A stretch of 64,000 bases of DNA, from NCBI RefSeq assembly GCF_000013365.1, contig NC_007778.1:3720001-3784000 (forward strand), written 5' to 3'. This stretch comes from Rhodopseudomonas palustris HaA2 (GTDB taxonomy: Bacteria > Pseudomonadota > Alphaproteobacteria > Rhizobiales > Xanthobacteraceae). The notes under the pieces were generated by a model that was not told the origin of the DNA, searched no databases, and saw nothing but the letters and a program-made list of their open reading frames with translations. Made by a program: the position numbers and the translations under genes. This document shows, piece by piece, positions 18,917 to 27,675 of this stretch (the first letter of the stretch is position 1; the number at the start of each line of letters is the position of its first letter).

Positions 18917-19231
18917 CTACCGGCGTTTCTGCTCGGCGATATAGGCCGCGATGTTCTGCGCCTCGATCCGGCTCAGCGCCATGCTGGACATCTTCGGGTG
19001 CGGCTCGAGCAGGAAGATCGCCAGCTTGTCCTGATCGAATCCGGGCTGCGATGCGATCGACGCAAACGACGCGACCAGGTCGGTGCCCTTGCGCTGGTCC
19101 TCGGAGACGAGGTGACAACTGATGCACCAGCGCTTGGCCAGAGTCTCGCCGTTGGTGGCATCTGCGGCGAATGTGGGGGCGGATGCGCCGGCGAGCAGCA
19201 GCAACGACAGACCGAAGGTCAAAGGGCGCAT
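18917..19231 (-). CDS. small periplasmic c-type cytochrome
   Basis: 104-aa class I cytochrome c. A signal peptide ends at about residue 23 (FAADATNG). The haem site is C36-I-S-C39-H40, and Met81 or Met84 in PHPKMSSM is the likely sixth ligand. The ATG at 19231 has AGAGGA six bases upstream; the alternative at 19249 is a TTG. It stands alone upstream of the dehydrogenase on the same strand with about 107 bp between them. It could carry electrons from a periplasmic dehydrogenase, but no partner is visible. Confidence 0.88.
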   Translation of the reverse strand: MRPLTFGLSLLLLAGASAPTFAADATNGETLAKRWCISCHLVSEDQRKGTDLVASFASIASQPGFDQDKLAIFLLEPHPKMSSMALSRIEAQNIAAYIAEQKRR

Positions 19232-19435
19232 GGCAATCCTCTTCTGCAAGCCCGGCTCACATCCATTGGAACTCGCGAGTCACCATGCTGTTTACTGCAA
19301 TGGTTCCACGAACGATAGGTGTCCCCTGTCGGGGATTTACCGCCTTCCTGATCGGCCGGGCGCAATTGGTTTCCTGCGGCCGGAAAAGGTGCTTAATTGA
19401 AAATCAATGGCAGCTGATTTCGCCCACCCAAGCCA

Positions 19436-21550
19436 ATGCTGACGGCACAACGCGATTCGCTTCGACTGCTGCGTGCAATTCTGGTCGCCTCGGTCGTGCT
19501 ACCGGTGGCGCTGTTCACTTACGCGGCCTGGCTGGCCTATCGCGCCAACGACGACGGTGCCGACCGGCAGATCGACAAGACCCGCGACATCATCACCGAG
19601 CACGCGCTGAAGATCTTCGAATCGGTCGAGCGCTCGATCGCGGAGACCGGCGAGATCATCCGTGACATGACGGACGATCAGATCCGTGCCGGGGAAGGCG
19701 CGCTGCACGCGCGGCTGAAGCGGCTGGCCGCCGGCTCGGAACAGATCAAGTCGATGTGGATCTTCGACAGCAACGGCCAGACGCTGGTCAACACCCTGCT
19801 CTATCCCTCGCCACGAACCGACTTCTCCGATCGGGACTACTTCAAGGCCCATGTCGGAAAGGACATCGGCCTGTTCGTCGGTCGCGCCCTGCAGCCGCGG
19901 CCGCCTTATGGCGGAGCTCCGTTCTTCGGCGTCAGCGTGCGGCGCAACATGCCTGACGGGAGCTTCGCCGGGACCATTCAGAGTTCGGTGCTGCCGAACT
20001 ATTTCGAGGGCTTTTACGCCAAAGTCGGGCGTGAGAACGGCAGCTACGCCGCGCTCGTCCGTGAAGACGGCGCCATTCTCGCCCGCTTCCCCGCGATCGA
20101 GCATGCCGATGCAACGATCAAATCCGACGGTCTGATCGGGCGGGCCATGCGCGCCGGGAGTACCGAAGGCACACTGACACACGTGTCGGCGCTGGACGGC
20201 ATCGAGCGGCGCATCGCCTATCGCAAGCTGCCGAACCTGCCGGTCTACGTGTATGCCGGGCTGGAGACCGAGGCGATCCGCAGGATGTGGCTGTCGCAAC
20301 TCGGCGCCTATCTGCTGGTCGGCCTGCCCGCCACCGCCGCCCTGATCGCGATCGTGGTGCTGGCATTGCGGCGGACGCGGCGGCTCTACGAGGAGGCCGG
20401 CCGGCGCGCCGCTGCGGAAAACGCGCTGAAGCAGTCGCAGCGCCTCGAATCGCTGGGGCGCCTCACCGGCGGTGTCGCCCACGATTTCAACAATCTGCTG
20501 ATGGTGGTCGGCGGCTCGGTGCAGAAGCTGCGGCGGCGGCATCACGATTTGCAGGACCGCCGGACCTTCGACATGATCGACTCCGCCGTGGCGAAGGGTG
20601 CCGGCCTCACCCGCCAATTGCTGTCGTTTTCGCGCCGCCACAACGTCGCGGCCAAGCTGGTCGATCTCGGCGATGCCGTGATGAAATTCGCCGACGTGCT
20701 GCGGCAATCCGTCCGCAGCGACATCGCCATCGCGATCGAGCCGCCAACGGAGCCGGTCGTGGTCCAGATCGATCCCAACGAATTCGAGATCGCCCTGCTC
20801 AACCTCGCCCTCAACGCACGCGACGCGATGCCGGACGGCGGGCGCATCACGATCTCGATCCGGACCGAGACGCTGAAAAATTTCGGACCACGCCGGCTGA
20901 CGGGCGACTACGCCATTCTCGGGTTCGCCGACACCGGTATCGGCATTGCCGAGGAGATTCGCGACCGGATCTTCGAGCCGTTCTTCACCACCAAGCCGGT
21001 CGATCGCGGCACGGGGCTGGGCCTCAGCCAGATCTACGGTTTCATCCAGCAATCGAACGGCGCGATCACGGTGGAGAGCACGGTCGGCGGCGGCACCCGC
21101 TTCGACCTGTTCCTGCCCCGCTCGACCGAGAGCCCGATACTGGACGCGGATGTCGCGGAGGCCGCCTCGCTCCAGCCGAGCAAACAGGCGACGCTGCTGC
21201 TGGTGGAAGATCATCCCGACGTCGCCGCCGTCGCCGCCGACTATGCCGAACAATGCGGCTTCACCGTCGTCACGGTCGGGACCGCCGAAGCCGCGATCGA
21301 GCTTCTCAACAAGCGCAAGGACATCGACCTGGTGTTCAGCGACATCGTGATGCCGGGTATGAGCGGCCTCGAGCTCGGTCGGCTGATCCGCGAGCATCAT
21401 CCCGAAACCCCGGTCGTGCTGGCGTCGGGCTACAGCGACCGCAGCGCATCGGCGCTGAGCGAAGGCTTCCCGCTGCTGCAGAAGCCCTACACGCTCGATG
21501 CGCTGCGCAAGGCACTCGTCCAGGCCCTGCAGGGCGCCGCGGCGAAATGA
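19436..21550 (+). CDS. hybrid sensor histidine kinase with C-terminal receiver
   Basis: 704-aa membrane sensor. One helix lies at about 13-35, then a periplasmic double-Cache-like (PDC) domain (about 36-285, with [10 protein letters not shown] and DRDYFKAH), then a second helix (about 288-312). The cytoplasmic kinase has the HisKA phosphoacceptor His349 in [11 protein letters not shown], an N box ([12 protein letters not shown]) and G boxes ([17 protein letters not shown]). A receiver domain follows with phospho-Asp636 ([12 protein letters not shown]). No separate response regulator lies beside it, so output is through the fused receiver or a distant partner. PDC sensors of this type often bind small carboxylates or amino acids; the ligand here is unknown. 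Confidence 0.9.
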   Translation: MLTAQRDSLRLLRAILVASVVLPVALFTYAAWLAYRANDDGADRQIDKTRDIITEHALKIFESVERSIAETGEIIRDMTDDQIRAGEGALHARLKRLAAGSEQIKSMWIFDSNGQTLVNTLLYPSPRTDFSDRDYFKAHVGKDIGLFVGRALQPRPPYGGAPFFGVSVRRNMPDGSFAGTIQSSVLPNYFEGFYAKVGRENGSYAALVREDGAILARFPAIEHADATIKSDGLIGRAMRAGSTEGTLTHVSALDGIERRIAYRKLPNLPVYVYAGLETEAIRRMWLSQLGAYLLVGLPATAALIAIVVLALRRTRRLYEEAGRRAAAENALKQSQRLESLGRLTGGVAHDFNNLLMVVGGSVQKLRRRHHDLQDRRTFDMIDSAVAKGAGLTRQLLSFSRRHNVAAKLVDLGDAVMKFADVLRQSVRSDIAIAIEPPTEPVVVQIDPNEFEIALLNLALNARDAMPDGGRITISIRTETLKNFGPRRLTGDYAILGFADTGIGIAEEIRDRIFEPFFTTKPVDRGTGLGLSQIYGFIQQSNGAITVESTVGGGTRFDLFLPRSTESPILDADVAEAASLQPSKQATLLLVEDHPDVAAVAADYAEQCGFTVVTVGTAEAAIELLNKRKDIDLVFSDIVMPGMSGLELGRLIREHHPETPVVLASGYSDRSASALSEGFPLLQKPYTLDALRKALVQALQGAAAK

Positions 21551-21614
21551 ACCCTGCCGCCCGGCTCAAATCGCATCGCGAAAGGGCGAGACCCCGGCGC
21601 AAGCTGCCGCCGGA

Positions 21615-21848
21615 TCACCGTCGCCGTTGAGCGCGATCCGTGCCCGACGACCGATCGAAGTCGGGCGATGGGCCGTCTCGGTGCGACATCGCGAGACACC
21701 GCATGATCGCCAGCAGCGGAATCGAGAGCGCCACCCAGCTCGCTACCAACCAGATGCCGCCTTCGCCGACCAGCGCGGCGAACAGTCCGAAAACCGTCAG
21801 TGCGGCCAGGACCACCGGCCACGACCATTGCCGCCTGAAGCCGTTCAT
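21615..21848 (-). CDS. small membrane protein coupled to PepSY gene
   Basis: 77-aa protein starting MNGFRRQWSWP, with two hydrophobic segments (about 11-28 and 33-50) and a polar arginine-rich tail. The ATG at 21848 overlaps the stop of the PepSY gene by 4 bp (ATGA), so it is translationally coupled to it. Small proteins of this kind commonly follow PepSY proteins in siderophore receptor operons, but I cannot assign a function. The larger open frame to 22040 is only the shadow of the upstream gene. Confidence 0.7.
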   Translation of the reverse strand: MNGFRRQWSWPVVLAALTVFGLFAALVGEGGIWLVASWVALSIPLLAIMRCLAMSHRDGPSPDFDRSSGTDRAQRRR

Positions 21849-22966
21849 CGGCCGCCCCCAACGACGCCAGCGGACGCGGAACCGGCGCGCCGGCGTCGTT
21901 TGACCCACCAGAGATACAGTCCGCTGACGAGAACGACGATCGTCACGATGTCGAGCAGCGCCCAGATGATCTTCAGCGGTAGCCCGCCATAGTCCCCGAA
22001 ATGCAGCGGCTGCGACAAGAACAACATCGTCGCGTACCACGGCATGTCACGCACCGCGACCACATCACCGCTCGATGCATCGACCAATGCGGGCTTCAGA
22101 ATCCGGCTGGTGATCGGCGTGCTGCCGGTGAGAAACAAGGCCACGTGCGACGGGGTGGCGAACGGCGTTCCCGGAAACGCGACCGTCATCACATTCATGC
22201 CGGGAACAGCCGCGCGCACCTCGCGGAGCACATCGTCGATCGAGGCCCGCCTATCGCCGTTCTCGACCGGCCTGGCCTGCGTCGACATCTCGACGAGCTG
22301 ATTGGCCTGCCAGGCCAGTTCGATCGGAGCTGCCAGCGTGTTGATCACGCCGGTGAAGGTCACCACCCCGAACCAGGCCAAGGTGACGATGCCGAGCAGA
22401 TTGTGCAGGTCCAGCCACGCTCGATGTCGCCCGCCACCCCTGCGGACCACCCCGAAATCGAGACGCCGGGTGAAGGGGCCGTAAAGCACCACGCCCGATA
22501 CGATCGCAACTACCAGCAGCAATCCCATGAAGCCGAGAAACAGCGTGCCCTGCACGCCGGCAAACAGGTCGAGATGCAACCGCAGCATCACGTACATGAA
22601 GCCTTCATTGGGCTGCGGAACGTCGAGTTGTCGTCCGGTTCGGGTATCGAACACCTGATAGTGGAATGCCGCAGGGTCGGTCGTCATCGACGGCGCGGTC
22701 GGCACTTTCACGATCGGCTGGTCGCGATCGAAGAACAGATACGGCACCACCTCTCCCGGACGCGCGGCCTGCGCCCGGGCGATCATCGACTCCAATGACG
22801 AGGTCGCGGCGCCTCCCGCGACATCCTCGAGCCCGAGATCGGGACCGAGTTCGTCCTTGAAGATCAGCGGCAGGCCGGTCAGGCAGAGCAGAAGTGCGAA
22901 GACCGTACAGACCAGACTGCTCCACCGATGAATCCACGACCAGACCCGGACGGTGCGCGGCGTCAT
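21845..22966 (-). CDS. PepSY-associated transmembrane protein (iron uptake reductase-like)
   Basis: 373-aa inner-membrane protein with the PepSY_TM architecture. The N-terminal RVWSWIHRWSSLVCTVFALLLCLTGLPLIF helix is followed by a periplasmic loop, two central helices around residues 135-160 and 200-220 with conserved His in WLDLHNLLG, and a C-terminal helix IIWALLDIVTIVVLVSGLYLWWVKRR. Such proteins accompany TonB siderophore receptors and are thought to act in reductive release of iron at the inner membrane. It lies 28 bp downstream of the TonB receptor and overlaps the 77-aa gene. Confidence 0.87.
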   Translation of the reverse strand: MTPRTVRVWSWIHRWSSLVCTVFALLLCLTGLPLIFKDELGPDLGLEDVAGGAATSSLESMIARAQAARPGEVVPYLFFDRDQPIVKVPTAPSMTTDPAAFHYQVFDTRTGRQLDVPQPNEGFMYVMLRLHLDLFAGVQGTLFLGFMGLLLVVAIVSGVVLYGPFTRRLDFGVVRRGGGRHRAWLDLHNLLGIVTLAWFGVVTFTGVINTLAAPIELAWQANQLVEMSTQARPVENGDRRASIDDVLREVRAAVPGMNVMTVAFPGTPFATPSHVALFLTGSTPITSRILKPALVDASSGDVVAVRDMPWYATMLFLSQPLHFGDYGGLPLKIIWALLDIVTIVVLVSGLYLWWVKRRRRAGSASAGVVGGGR

Positions 22967-22994
22967 CGGACCGACAGCTCCCGGCTTCGGCGGC

Positions 22995-25247
22995 TCACCA
23001 TCGATACCGGAGCCCGGCCAGGATCGTTCGGCGGTTGCCGAACTGGCAGTAGTAAGTCGACGAACAGCTCGAATAGTACTCCTTGTCGAACAGATTGTTG
23101 ACGTTGAGCGTCAAGGCCGTGCCTTTCAGGCGGGGCGAGAGATACTCGAGCTCATACTTCAGCGCCGCATCCACGAGGGTGTAGGCCGACGTCTGCAGCG
23201 TGTTGGCGTCGTCGCCGTAACTCGCGCCGACATGCCGGATGCCGCCACCGACCGACAATCCGCCCACGGGACCGGACCGGAAAGTGTAATTTGCCCAGAC
23301 AGAGCCGAAGAAGTCGGGCACCGCTTGCGGCCGATTGCCGATGATCGACGTGGTCGTCGACTGCGTGACGCGCGTGTCGAGGAACGTCACGGCGCCGATC
23401 AATTCGAGGCCGTCTGTGACGTTGCCGCGCGCCTCCAATTCGACCCCGGTCGACCGAACTTCACCCTGCTGGACGTTAAAGCCCGCAACGGCGGACGGCG
23501 TCAGCACGTTCTGCTGCCGGATATCGAAGACCGATGCCGTCAGCAGGATCGGCAGGGCATTCGGCTGATACTTGATGCCACCTTCATATTGCTCCGCCGT
23601 CGTCGGGATGAACGGCGAACCGTCGACACCGACGCCGGCCACCGGCTCGAACGAGGTCGAGTAGCTGACATAGGGCGCGACACCATTGTCGAAGAGATAC
23701 AGCAGACCGGCGCGGTACGTCGTCTTGTCGGCGGATTGGCTGGTGCCGGAGCCTGCGAGGCGGTTGTCCGTGCTCTGCTCGGTCCAGTCGTGGCGGGCGC
23801 CGAGGGTCGCGCGCCATTGACCGAGGCTGATCTGATCCTGCGCGTACAGACCGGTCTGGGACAGGTCCTGCCCGCTGTTGATCAGCGACGTGAGCGTTCC
23901 GACCGTCTGGCCGTAGACCGGATTGATCACGTTCAGGGACGTCGCCGCGCCGAGTTGATAGACCCAGTCGCTCCGGGATTGCTGATAGTCGGCGCCGGTG
24001 ATGATCTTGTGCTGAAGTGCGCCGGTGGAGAGGTCGAACTGCACCCGGTTATCGGTCGACAATCCGCCGACATTCTCGATGGAGCGCACCGCCCAGCGCG
24101 GCAACTGGCCGGTCGCCGTGAGCGGCGCGTTCATCTGCAGCGACTGCATATCGATATCGACGTGCGAATAGCGCAGGCTCGACCGAACGCTGACGACGCT
24201 GTTGAGGCGTTTGTCGAACTGATAACCGATGCCGTATTGCTCGCGCTGGAACGCATCGAAGCTCGGGTCACCGACATTCAGCTTGGAGTTCAGGAACGAC
24301 TGGTACTGCGCCGGCGCCAGCGATCTGGCATACAGCGAATTGAAATAGCCGCCCTTCGGATCGCGCTGATAGTAGCTCTGCACCGTCAAGCTGGTGTCGG
24401 CGTCCGGCGTCCAGGTGACGGCGGGCGCGACGGCGTAGCGCTGTTCGTCGACGCCGTCGTAGCGCGTGCCGGACGAGCGGCCGATGGCGCTCAGGCTGTA
24501 GAGCCAGTGCCCGTCTTTATCCAGGGCGCCCTGGCTGGTGACCCCCGACTGGATGCGGCCGTAGGTGCCGCCCTCGATCCTGACTTCGTTGTAGGGCACG
24601 GCGCTGGGCAGCCGGCTGACCTGGTTGACGAGGCCGCCGGGGCTGGTCTGGCCGTAGAGAACCGCCGAGGGCCCCTTCAACACCTCGACGCGGTCGAGCA
24701 GGAACGGGTCGATCGACGTGTTGGCGAAGGCCTGGCCGCGCGGCAGCTTCAGACCGTCGAGGAAACTGACGTAGTTGGTCGCGGTGCCGAACGCGCCGAA
24801 GCCGCGAATGAAGATGCTGTCGTAGCGCGCATTGGAATCGGCATCAGAGAGGACACCCGCCGTATAGCGAAGGGCATTGCCGACCGTCTGGGCGTTCTGA
24901 TCGTCCATCTGCCGGCGTGTGATCGTCGAGATCGACTGCGGCGTCTCCAGCACGGGCGTGTCGGTCTTCGTCGCTGCGGTCGAACGCCGGTCGAGATAGC
25001 GATCCGACGTGTTGCTGACGCTGGTGACCGCGCGGGGCGCGACCGGCGCGGTCCTCGGCGCCGGTACCGGCTTTGCTGCGCGACGACGCGGAGCGGACCG
25101 GCTCGAAGCGCGCTGTGCCGGGCTCACCGTCACGGCCGGAAGCGCAACCGACTCCGCCTGCGAAGACGGCTGCGCCATCGCCTCCGGCACGCACATCGAA
25201 GCGGCGGTGAGAGCCGCAAGAACAATTGTATCGCGATAGAGCCCCAT
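22995..25247 (-). CDS. TonB-dependent siderophore receptor
   Basis: 750-aa outer-membrane receptor. A signal peptide ends near AMAQ (about residue 26). The N-terminal plug (TPQSISTITRRQMDDQNAQTVGNALRYTAGV) is followed by a 22-strand barrel ending in GLRYRW with the usual terminal aromatic. The plug motif and the late EYYSSC cysteines match TIGR01783-type ferric siderophore receptors; a ferrioxamine/ferrichrome-like hydroxamate ligand is a guess. The ATG at 25247 (MGLYRDTI) starts the signal peptide; the frame to 25283 begins with TTG. No classical Fur box was recognised upstream; the divergent TetR and a palindrome at 25291-25304 suggest TetR control. Confidence 0.92.
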   Translation of the reverse strand: MGLYRDTIVLAALTAASMCVPEAMAQPSSQAESVALPAVTVSPAQRASSRSAPRRRAAKPVPAPRTAPVAPRAVTSVSNTSDRYLDRRSTAATKTDTPVLETPQSISTITRRQMDDQNAQTVGNALRYTAGVLSDADSNARYDSIFIRGFGAFGTATNYVSFLDGLKLPRGQAFANTSIDPFLLDRVEVLKGPSAVLYGQTSPGGLVNQVSRLPSAVPYNEVRIEGGTYGRIQSGVTSQGALDKDGHWLYSLSAIGRSSGTRYDGVDEQRYAVAPAVTWTPDADTSLTVQSYYQRDPKGGYFNSLYARSLAPAQYQSFLNSKLNVGDPSFDAFQREQYGIGYQFDKRLNSVVSVRSSLRYSHVDIDMQSLQMNAPLTATGQLPRWAVRSIENVGGLSTDNRVQFDLSTGALQHKIITGADYQQSRSDWVYQLGAATSLNVINPVYGQTVGTLTSLINSGQDLSQTGLYAQDQISLGQWRATLGARHDWTEQSTDNRLAGSGTSQSADKTTYRAGLLYLFDNGVAPYVSYSTSFEPVAGVGVDGSPFIPTTAEQYEGGIKYQPNALPILLTASVFDIRQQNVLTPSAVAGFNVQQGEVRSTGVELEARGNVTDGLELIGAVTFLDTRVTQSTTTSIIGNRPQAVPDFFGSVWANYTFRSGPVGGLSVGGGIRHVGASYGDDANTLQTSAYTLVDAALKYELEYLSPRLKGTALTLNVNNLFDKEYYSSCSSTYYCQFGNRRTILAGLRYRW

Positions 25248-25290
25248 GCCGCCGTCCCCGGTGTTGACAATTCGTCGCGGCAATAAAACG

Positions 25291-25304
25291 GGACGGGACC
25301 GTCC
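25291..25304. promoter_or_regulatory. operator-like palindrome between TonB receptor and tetR
   Basis: GGACGG-GA-CCGTCC is a perfect 6-bp inverted repeat around a 2-bp centre, in the shared upstream region of the receptor (minus) and the TetR gene (plus). Its size and place fit a TetR-family operator controlling both genes. Binding is inferred. Confidence 0.45.
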
Positions 25305-25416
25305 TGTCTAGTGCGATTGCAAAGCCAACGCGAACATGAGACTGGAATAGTTCGAAGACCCGCGAGGGTCGGACGAGTTCGAACTGGAAGCTCGGACGGT
25401 GGTGCGGAACGTATCC

Positions 25417-26049
25417 ATGACACAAAAAGGCGGTCGTCCGCGCAAAGCCGACGGCGAGGCCAAATCGATTCACATCATCGAGACGGCGTCGCGGTTGTTT
25501 GCGCAGCAAGGCTACGCGGCGACGTCGGTCGAACAGGTCGTCGCGGCGTGCGGGGTCGGCAAGGACACGGTGTATCGCCGGTTTCCGTCGAAGCTCGCGC
25601 TGTTCGAAGGCGTCGTCGAGCATGCGCGTATCCAGACGCAAGCGCATTTCCATTCGACGATGGCGGCGGCGGAGAAAGGCGACGTGCTGACACAGTTGCG
25701 CGCGGCCGCGCGCTGGCTGCTCGCGGTCAATCTCGATCCGACCCTGATCGCTTTCAAACGGATTGCCTTCAGTGAGGCGCTGGTGGTCGGACAATCGGTC
25801 GCCGGCAACAAGCACGATCCGATCATGGATCGACTGTTCGCCCTGATCAAAGAGGCGCAGCGCACCGGCGATCTCGCGCCCGGCGACGTGTCCTTCCTCG
25901 CGATGCATCTGCTGAACTGCGTGGCCGTGGGCCCGATGATCGACGCCATGCTCGGCCGCACGACCTACGCGTCGACGCGGGCGCAGAACGCCTATTTCGA
26001 GACCGCCTGGAAGCTGTTCCTGAACGGAGCTCGTCGCGGCGCGTCGTGA
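25417..26049 (+). CDS. TetR-family repressor
   Basis: 210-aa regulator. The N-terminal helix-turn-helix occupies about 25-60 (ATSVEQVVAACGVGKDTVYRRFPSK, with the TetR-type F/Y-x-x-F-x-S-K turn) and a helical ligand domain with C-terminal TetR_C features follows. ATG 25417 (MTQKGGRPRK) is preferred over GTG 25399. It is divergent from the siderophore receptor with a palindromic site between them, so autoregulation and control of the receptor operon are likely. The ligand is unknown. Confidence 0.87.
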   Translation: MTQKGGRPRKADGEAKSIHIIETASRLFAQQGYAATSVEQVVAACGVGKDTVYRRFPSKLALFEGVVEHARIQTQAHFHSTMAAAEKGDVLTQLRAAARWLLAVNLDPTLIAFKRIAFSEALVVGQSVAGNKHDPIMDRLFALIKEAQRTGDLAPGDVSFLAMHLLNCVAVGPMIDAMLGRTTYASTRAQNAYFETAWKLFLNGARRGAS

Positions 26050-26118
26050 TCCGTAAGGAGGAGCCCCTCCCCGCGCGGCGCGTCCGGCGGAGCTGACGAA
26101 ACACTCTCACGTGGGGCC

Positions 26119-26158
26119 GAAAAAGACTGAAGGCGGCAGCGTTGCCGCTACCGCCTTC
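26119..26158 (-). terminator. Rho-independent terminator of the YG-rich protein gene
   Basis: On the minus strand GAAGGCGG...CCGCCTTC forms an 8-bp stem, extended inside by AGCG/CGCT. It is followed within 4 bases by CTTTTTC. It lies 45 bp past the stop of the YG-rich gene at 26203. Confidence 0.75.
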
Positions 26159-26202
26159 GATCATGATGTATCCGCGATCGATCCGATCGCCGAAGAAGGT
26201 GT

Positions 26203-26685
26203 TTACCAGCGGCGATGGATGTGTCGGTGACCGTAACGCGGACCACCGAAGCGCGGGCCACCGATGTAGCCGGCCCGGATCACGGGCGATCCAGCGTAAC
26301 CGTAGGACTGGCGATAGCCGCCATACGGACGATAGCCGCCGCCGTAGTAGACCGCACGGGGACGCGCGTAGTAGCGCGGACCGCCATATCCCCAGCCGCC
26401 GCCGCCGTAGTAGCGCGGGCCGCCGTAGTAGCTAACGACGCGGGGAGCATAATACGGCGAGCCATAGTACGGTCCACCGCCATAACCATAGCCGTAGCCA
26501 TACCCAGGACCGTAACCATAAGCACTGGAAGCTGCACCTGCGATCAGCGCGCCGGCGGCAAGGCCGCCGATCAAAGCGGGACCGAAACCGTGTCCGTGTC
26601 CATACCGCTGAGCCTGCGCGGGAGCCGATGCGGTGGCCACCGCAAGGGCAGCTACCGCACCAAGAACCAAGCCTGTCTTCTTCAT
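26203..26685 (-). CDS. secreted glycine/tyrosine-rich protein
   Basis: 160-aa protein with a clear signal peptide (MKKTGLVLGAVAALAVATASAPAQAQ). A short hydrophobic glycine-rich segment follows (GFGPALIGGLAAGALIAGAA), and then a low-complexity region of about 95 residues rich in Tyr and Gly, ending in an RYGHRHIHRRW tail rich in His and Arg. The ribosome site AAGGAAAA is close to the ATG. Similar YG-rich proteins are common in Bradyrhizobium relatives and have no settled function; a surface or envelope-associated role is inferred. It has its own terminator and no cotranscribed neighbour. Confidence 0.85.
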   Translation of the reverse strand: MKKTGLVLGAVAALAVATASAPAQAQRYGHGHGFGPALIGGLAAGALIAGAASSAYGYGPGYGYGYGYGGGPYYGSPYYAPRVVSYYGGPRYYGGGGWGYGGPRYYARPRAVYYGGGYRPYGGYRQSYGYAGSPVIRAGYIGGPRFGGPRYGHRHIHRRW

Positions 26686-26843
26686 TTCATTTTCCTTCGC
26701 GACGTTGCACTGGGCCGATAACGACGAGGATTTTCAAAAGTTGCTGGAACCAATGCAGGACACGCACAAAAAGTGGTGTTTCGATGCAGGTTGACACCTG
26801 AAAACCGCGACACGTCGCCGCGATGCGCTATCGAGGCGGCGCC

Positions 26844-27665
26844 TCAGGGTTTGGCCGGCGGCGCCGCGGCCAGCGGGGTGACGATCTTCAGGGCCTGCAA
26901 TTCGTCCCGTTTGAACACGAACAGCCGGTCCTTCGGCGTTTCCATGGCGTGGATCCAGACCTGCAGGTCGATCCCCATGTCGCCGAGATAGCGCTGGCAG
27001 CGCGCGGAGATCCGCTGCGCGTCGCTCATCGCGTCGCGCGTCGCGGGCGCAGCGGTCGCGCTCTTGGCCGCGAACACCTGATGCACGCCGATCGCCGCCT
27101 TATCGCCGGCGTGGCGTTCGATGCCGCCGAAGAACACCAGCGGACAGGACGACGCGCAGTATTTTCCGGCCTCGACCAGCGTGGCGAGTTTGCGGTCGCG
27201 GATCAACCGCCCCATCGCGAGCGCGTCGCTGACCGAACCGCCGGGCGAATTCAGCACCACCGTCTTGATGTACTCGCCGTGCCGTTCGATCGCCTTGGCG
27301 AAAGCCTCGGAGATGCCCGGCGTGATCGTGCCGGTCGCTTTGAGCCTGCCGCCGCTGATCAGTTCAAACGTCATCGCCTTGCCGAGCGCGCCGTCCGGCT
27401 GCGGCAGCGGCGCGAGCCGGTCGCCACCGGGTAGCCATGGCGACAGGATCGCCGGCAGCGTCGGCAATCCGCTCGGCGGGTTGTCGCGCTGGTCCGCCGG
27501 AGCCCGCGCACCATCGATCGGCGCAACCCAGCCATTGGCGCCGGCGAGATCGAATGTCAGGGCAGCGATCGAGACCACGACCAGCCCGCGAAACACCAGG
27601 CGCAGCACCGCGTCGTCCGGATTGCCGGCCAGCCAGGCATGGAAGCGTTGCGTCAGACCGCCCAT
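26844..27665 (-). CDS. membrane-anchored ClpP-like (COG3904-type) protein
   Basis: 273-aa protein with one membrane helix at about 22-44 and then an extracytoplasmic ClpP/crotonase-fold domain. Visible blocks are VVLNSPGGSVSDALAMG (substrate-binding strand), KYCASSCPLVFFGG (Ser in the position of the ClpP nucleophile) and IGVHQVF (candidate catalytic His). These match the COG3904 predicted periplasmic protein group. The ATG at 27665 follows the stop of the four-helix membrane protein by 10 bp, so the pair is almost surely one transcription unit. The substrate is unknown and catalysis is inferred. Confidence 0.78.
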   Translation of the reverse strand: MGGLTQRFHAWLAGNPDDAVLRLVFRGLVVVSIAALTFDLAGANGWVAPIDGARAPADQRDNPPSGLPTLPAILSPWLPGGDRLAPLPQPDGALGKAMTFELISGGRLKATGTITPGISEAFAKAIERHGEYIKTVVLNSPGGSVSDALAMGRLIRDRKLATLVEAGKYCASSCPLVFFGGIERHAGDKAAIGVHQVFAAKSATAAPATRDAMSDAQRISARCQRYLGDMGIDLQVWIHAMETPKDRLFVFKRDELQALKIVTPLAAAPPAKP

Positions 27666-27675
27666 CGCACCACGC

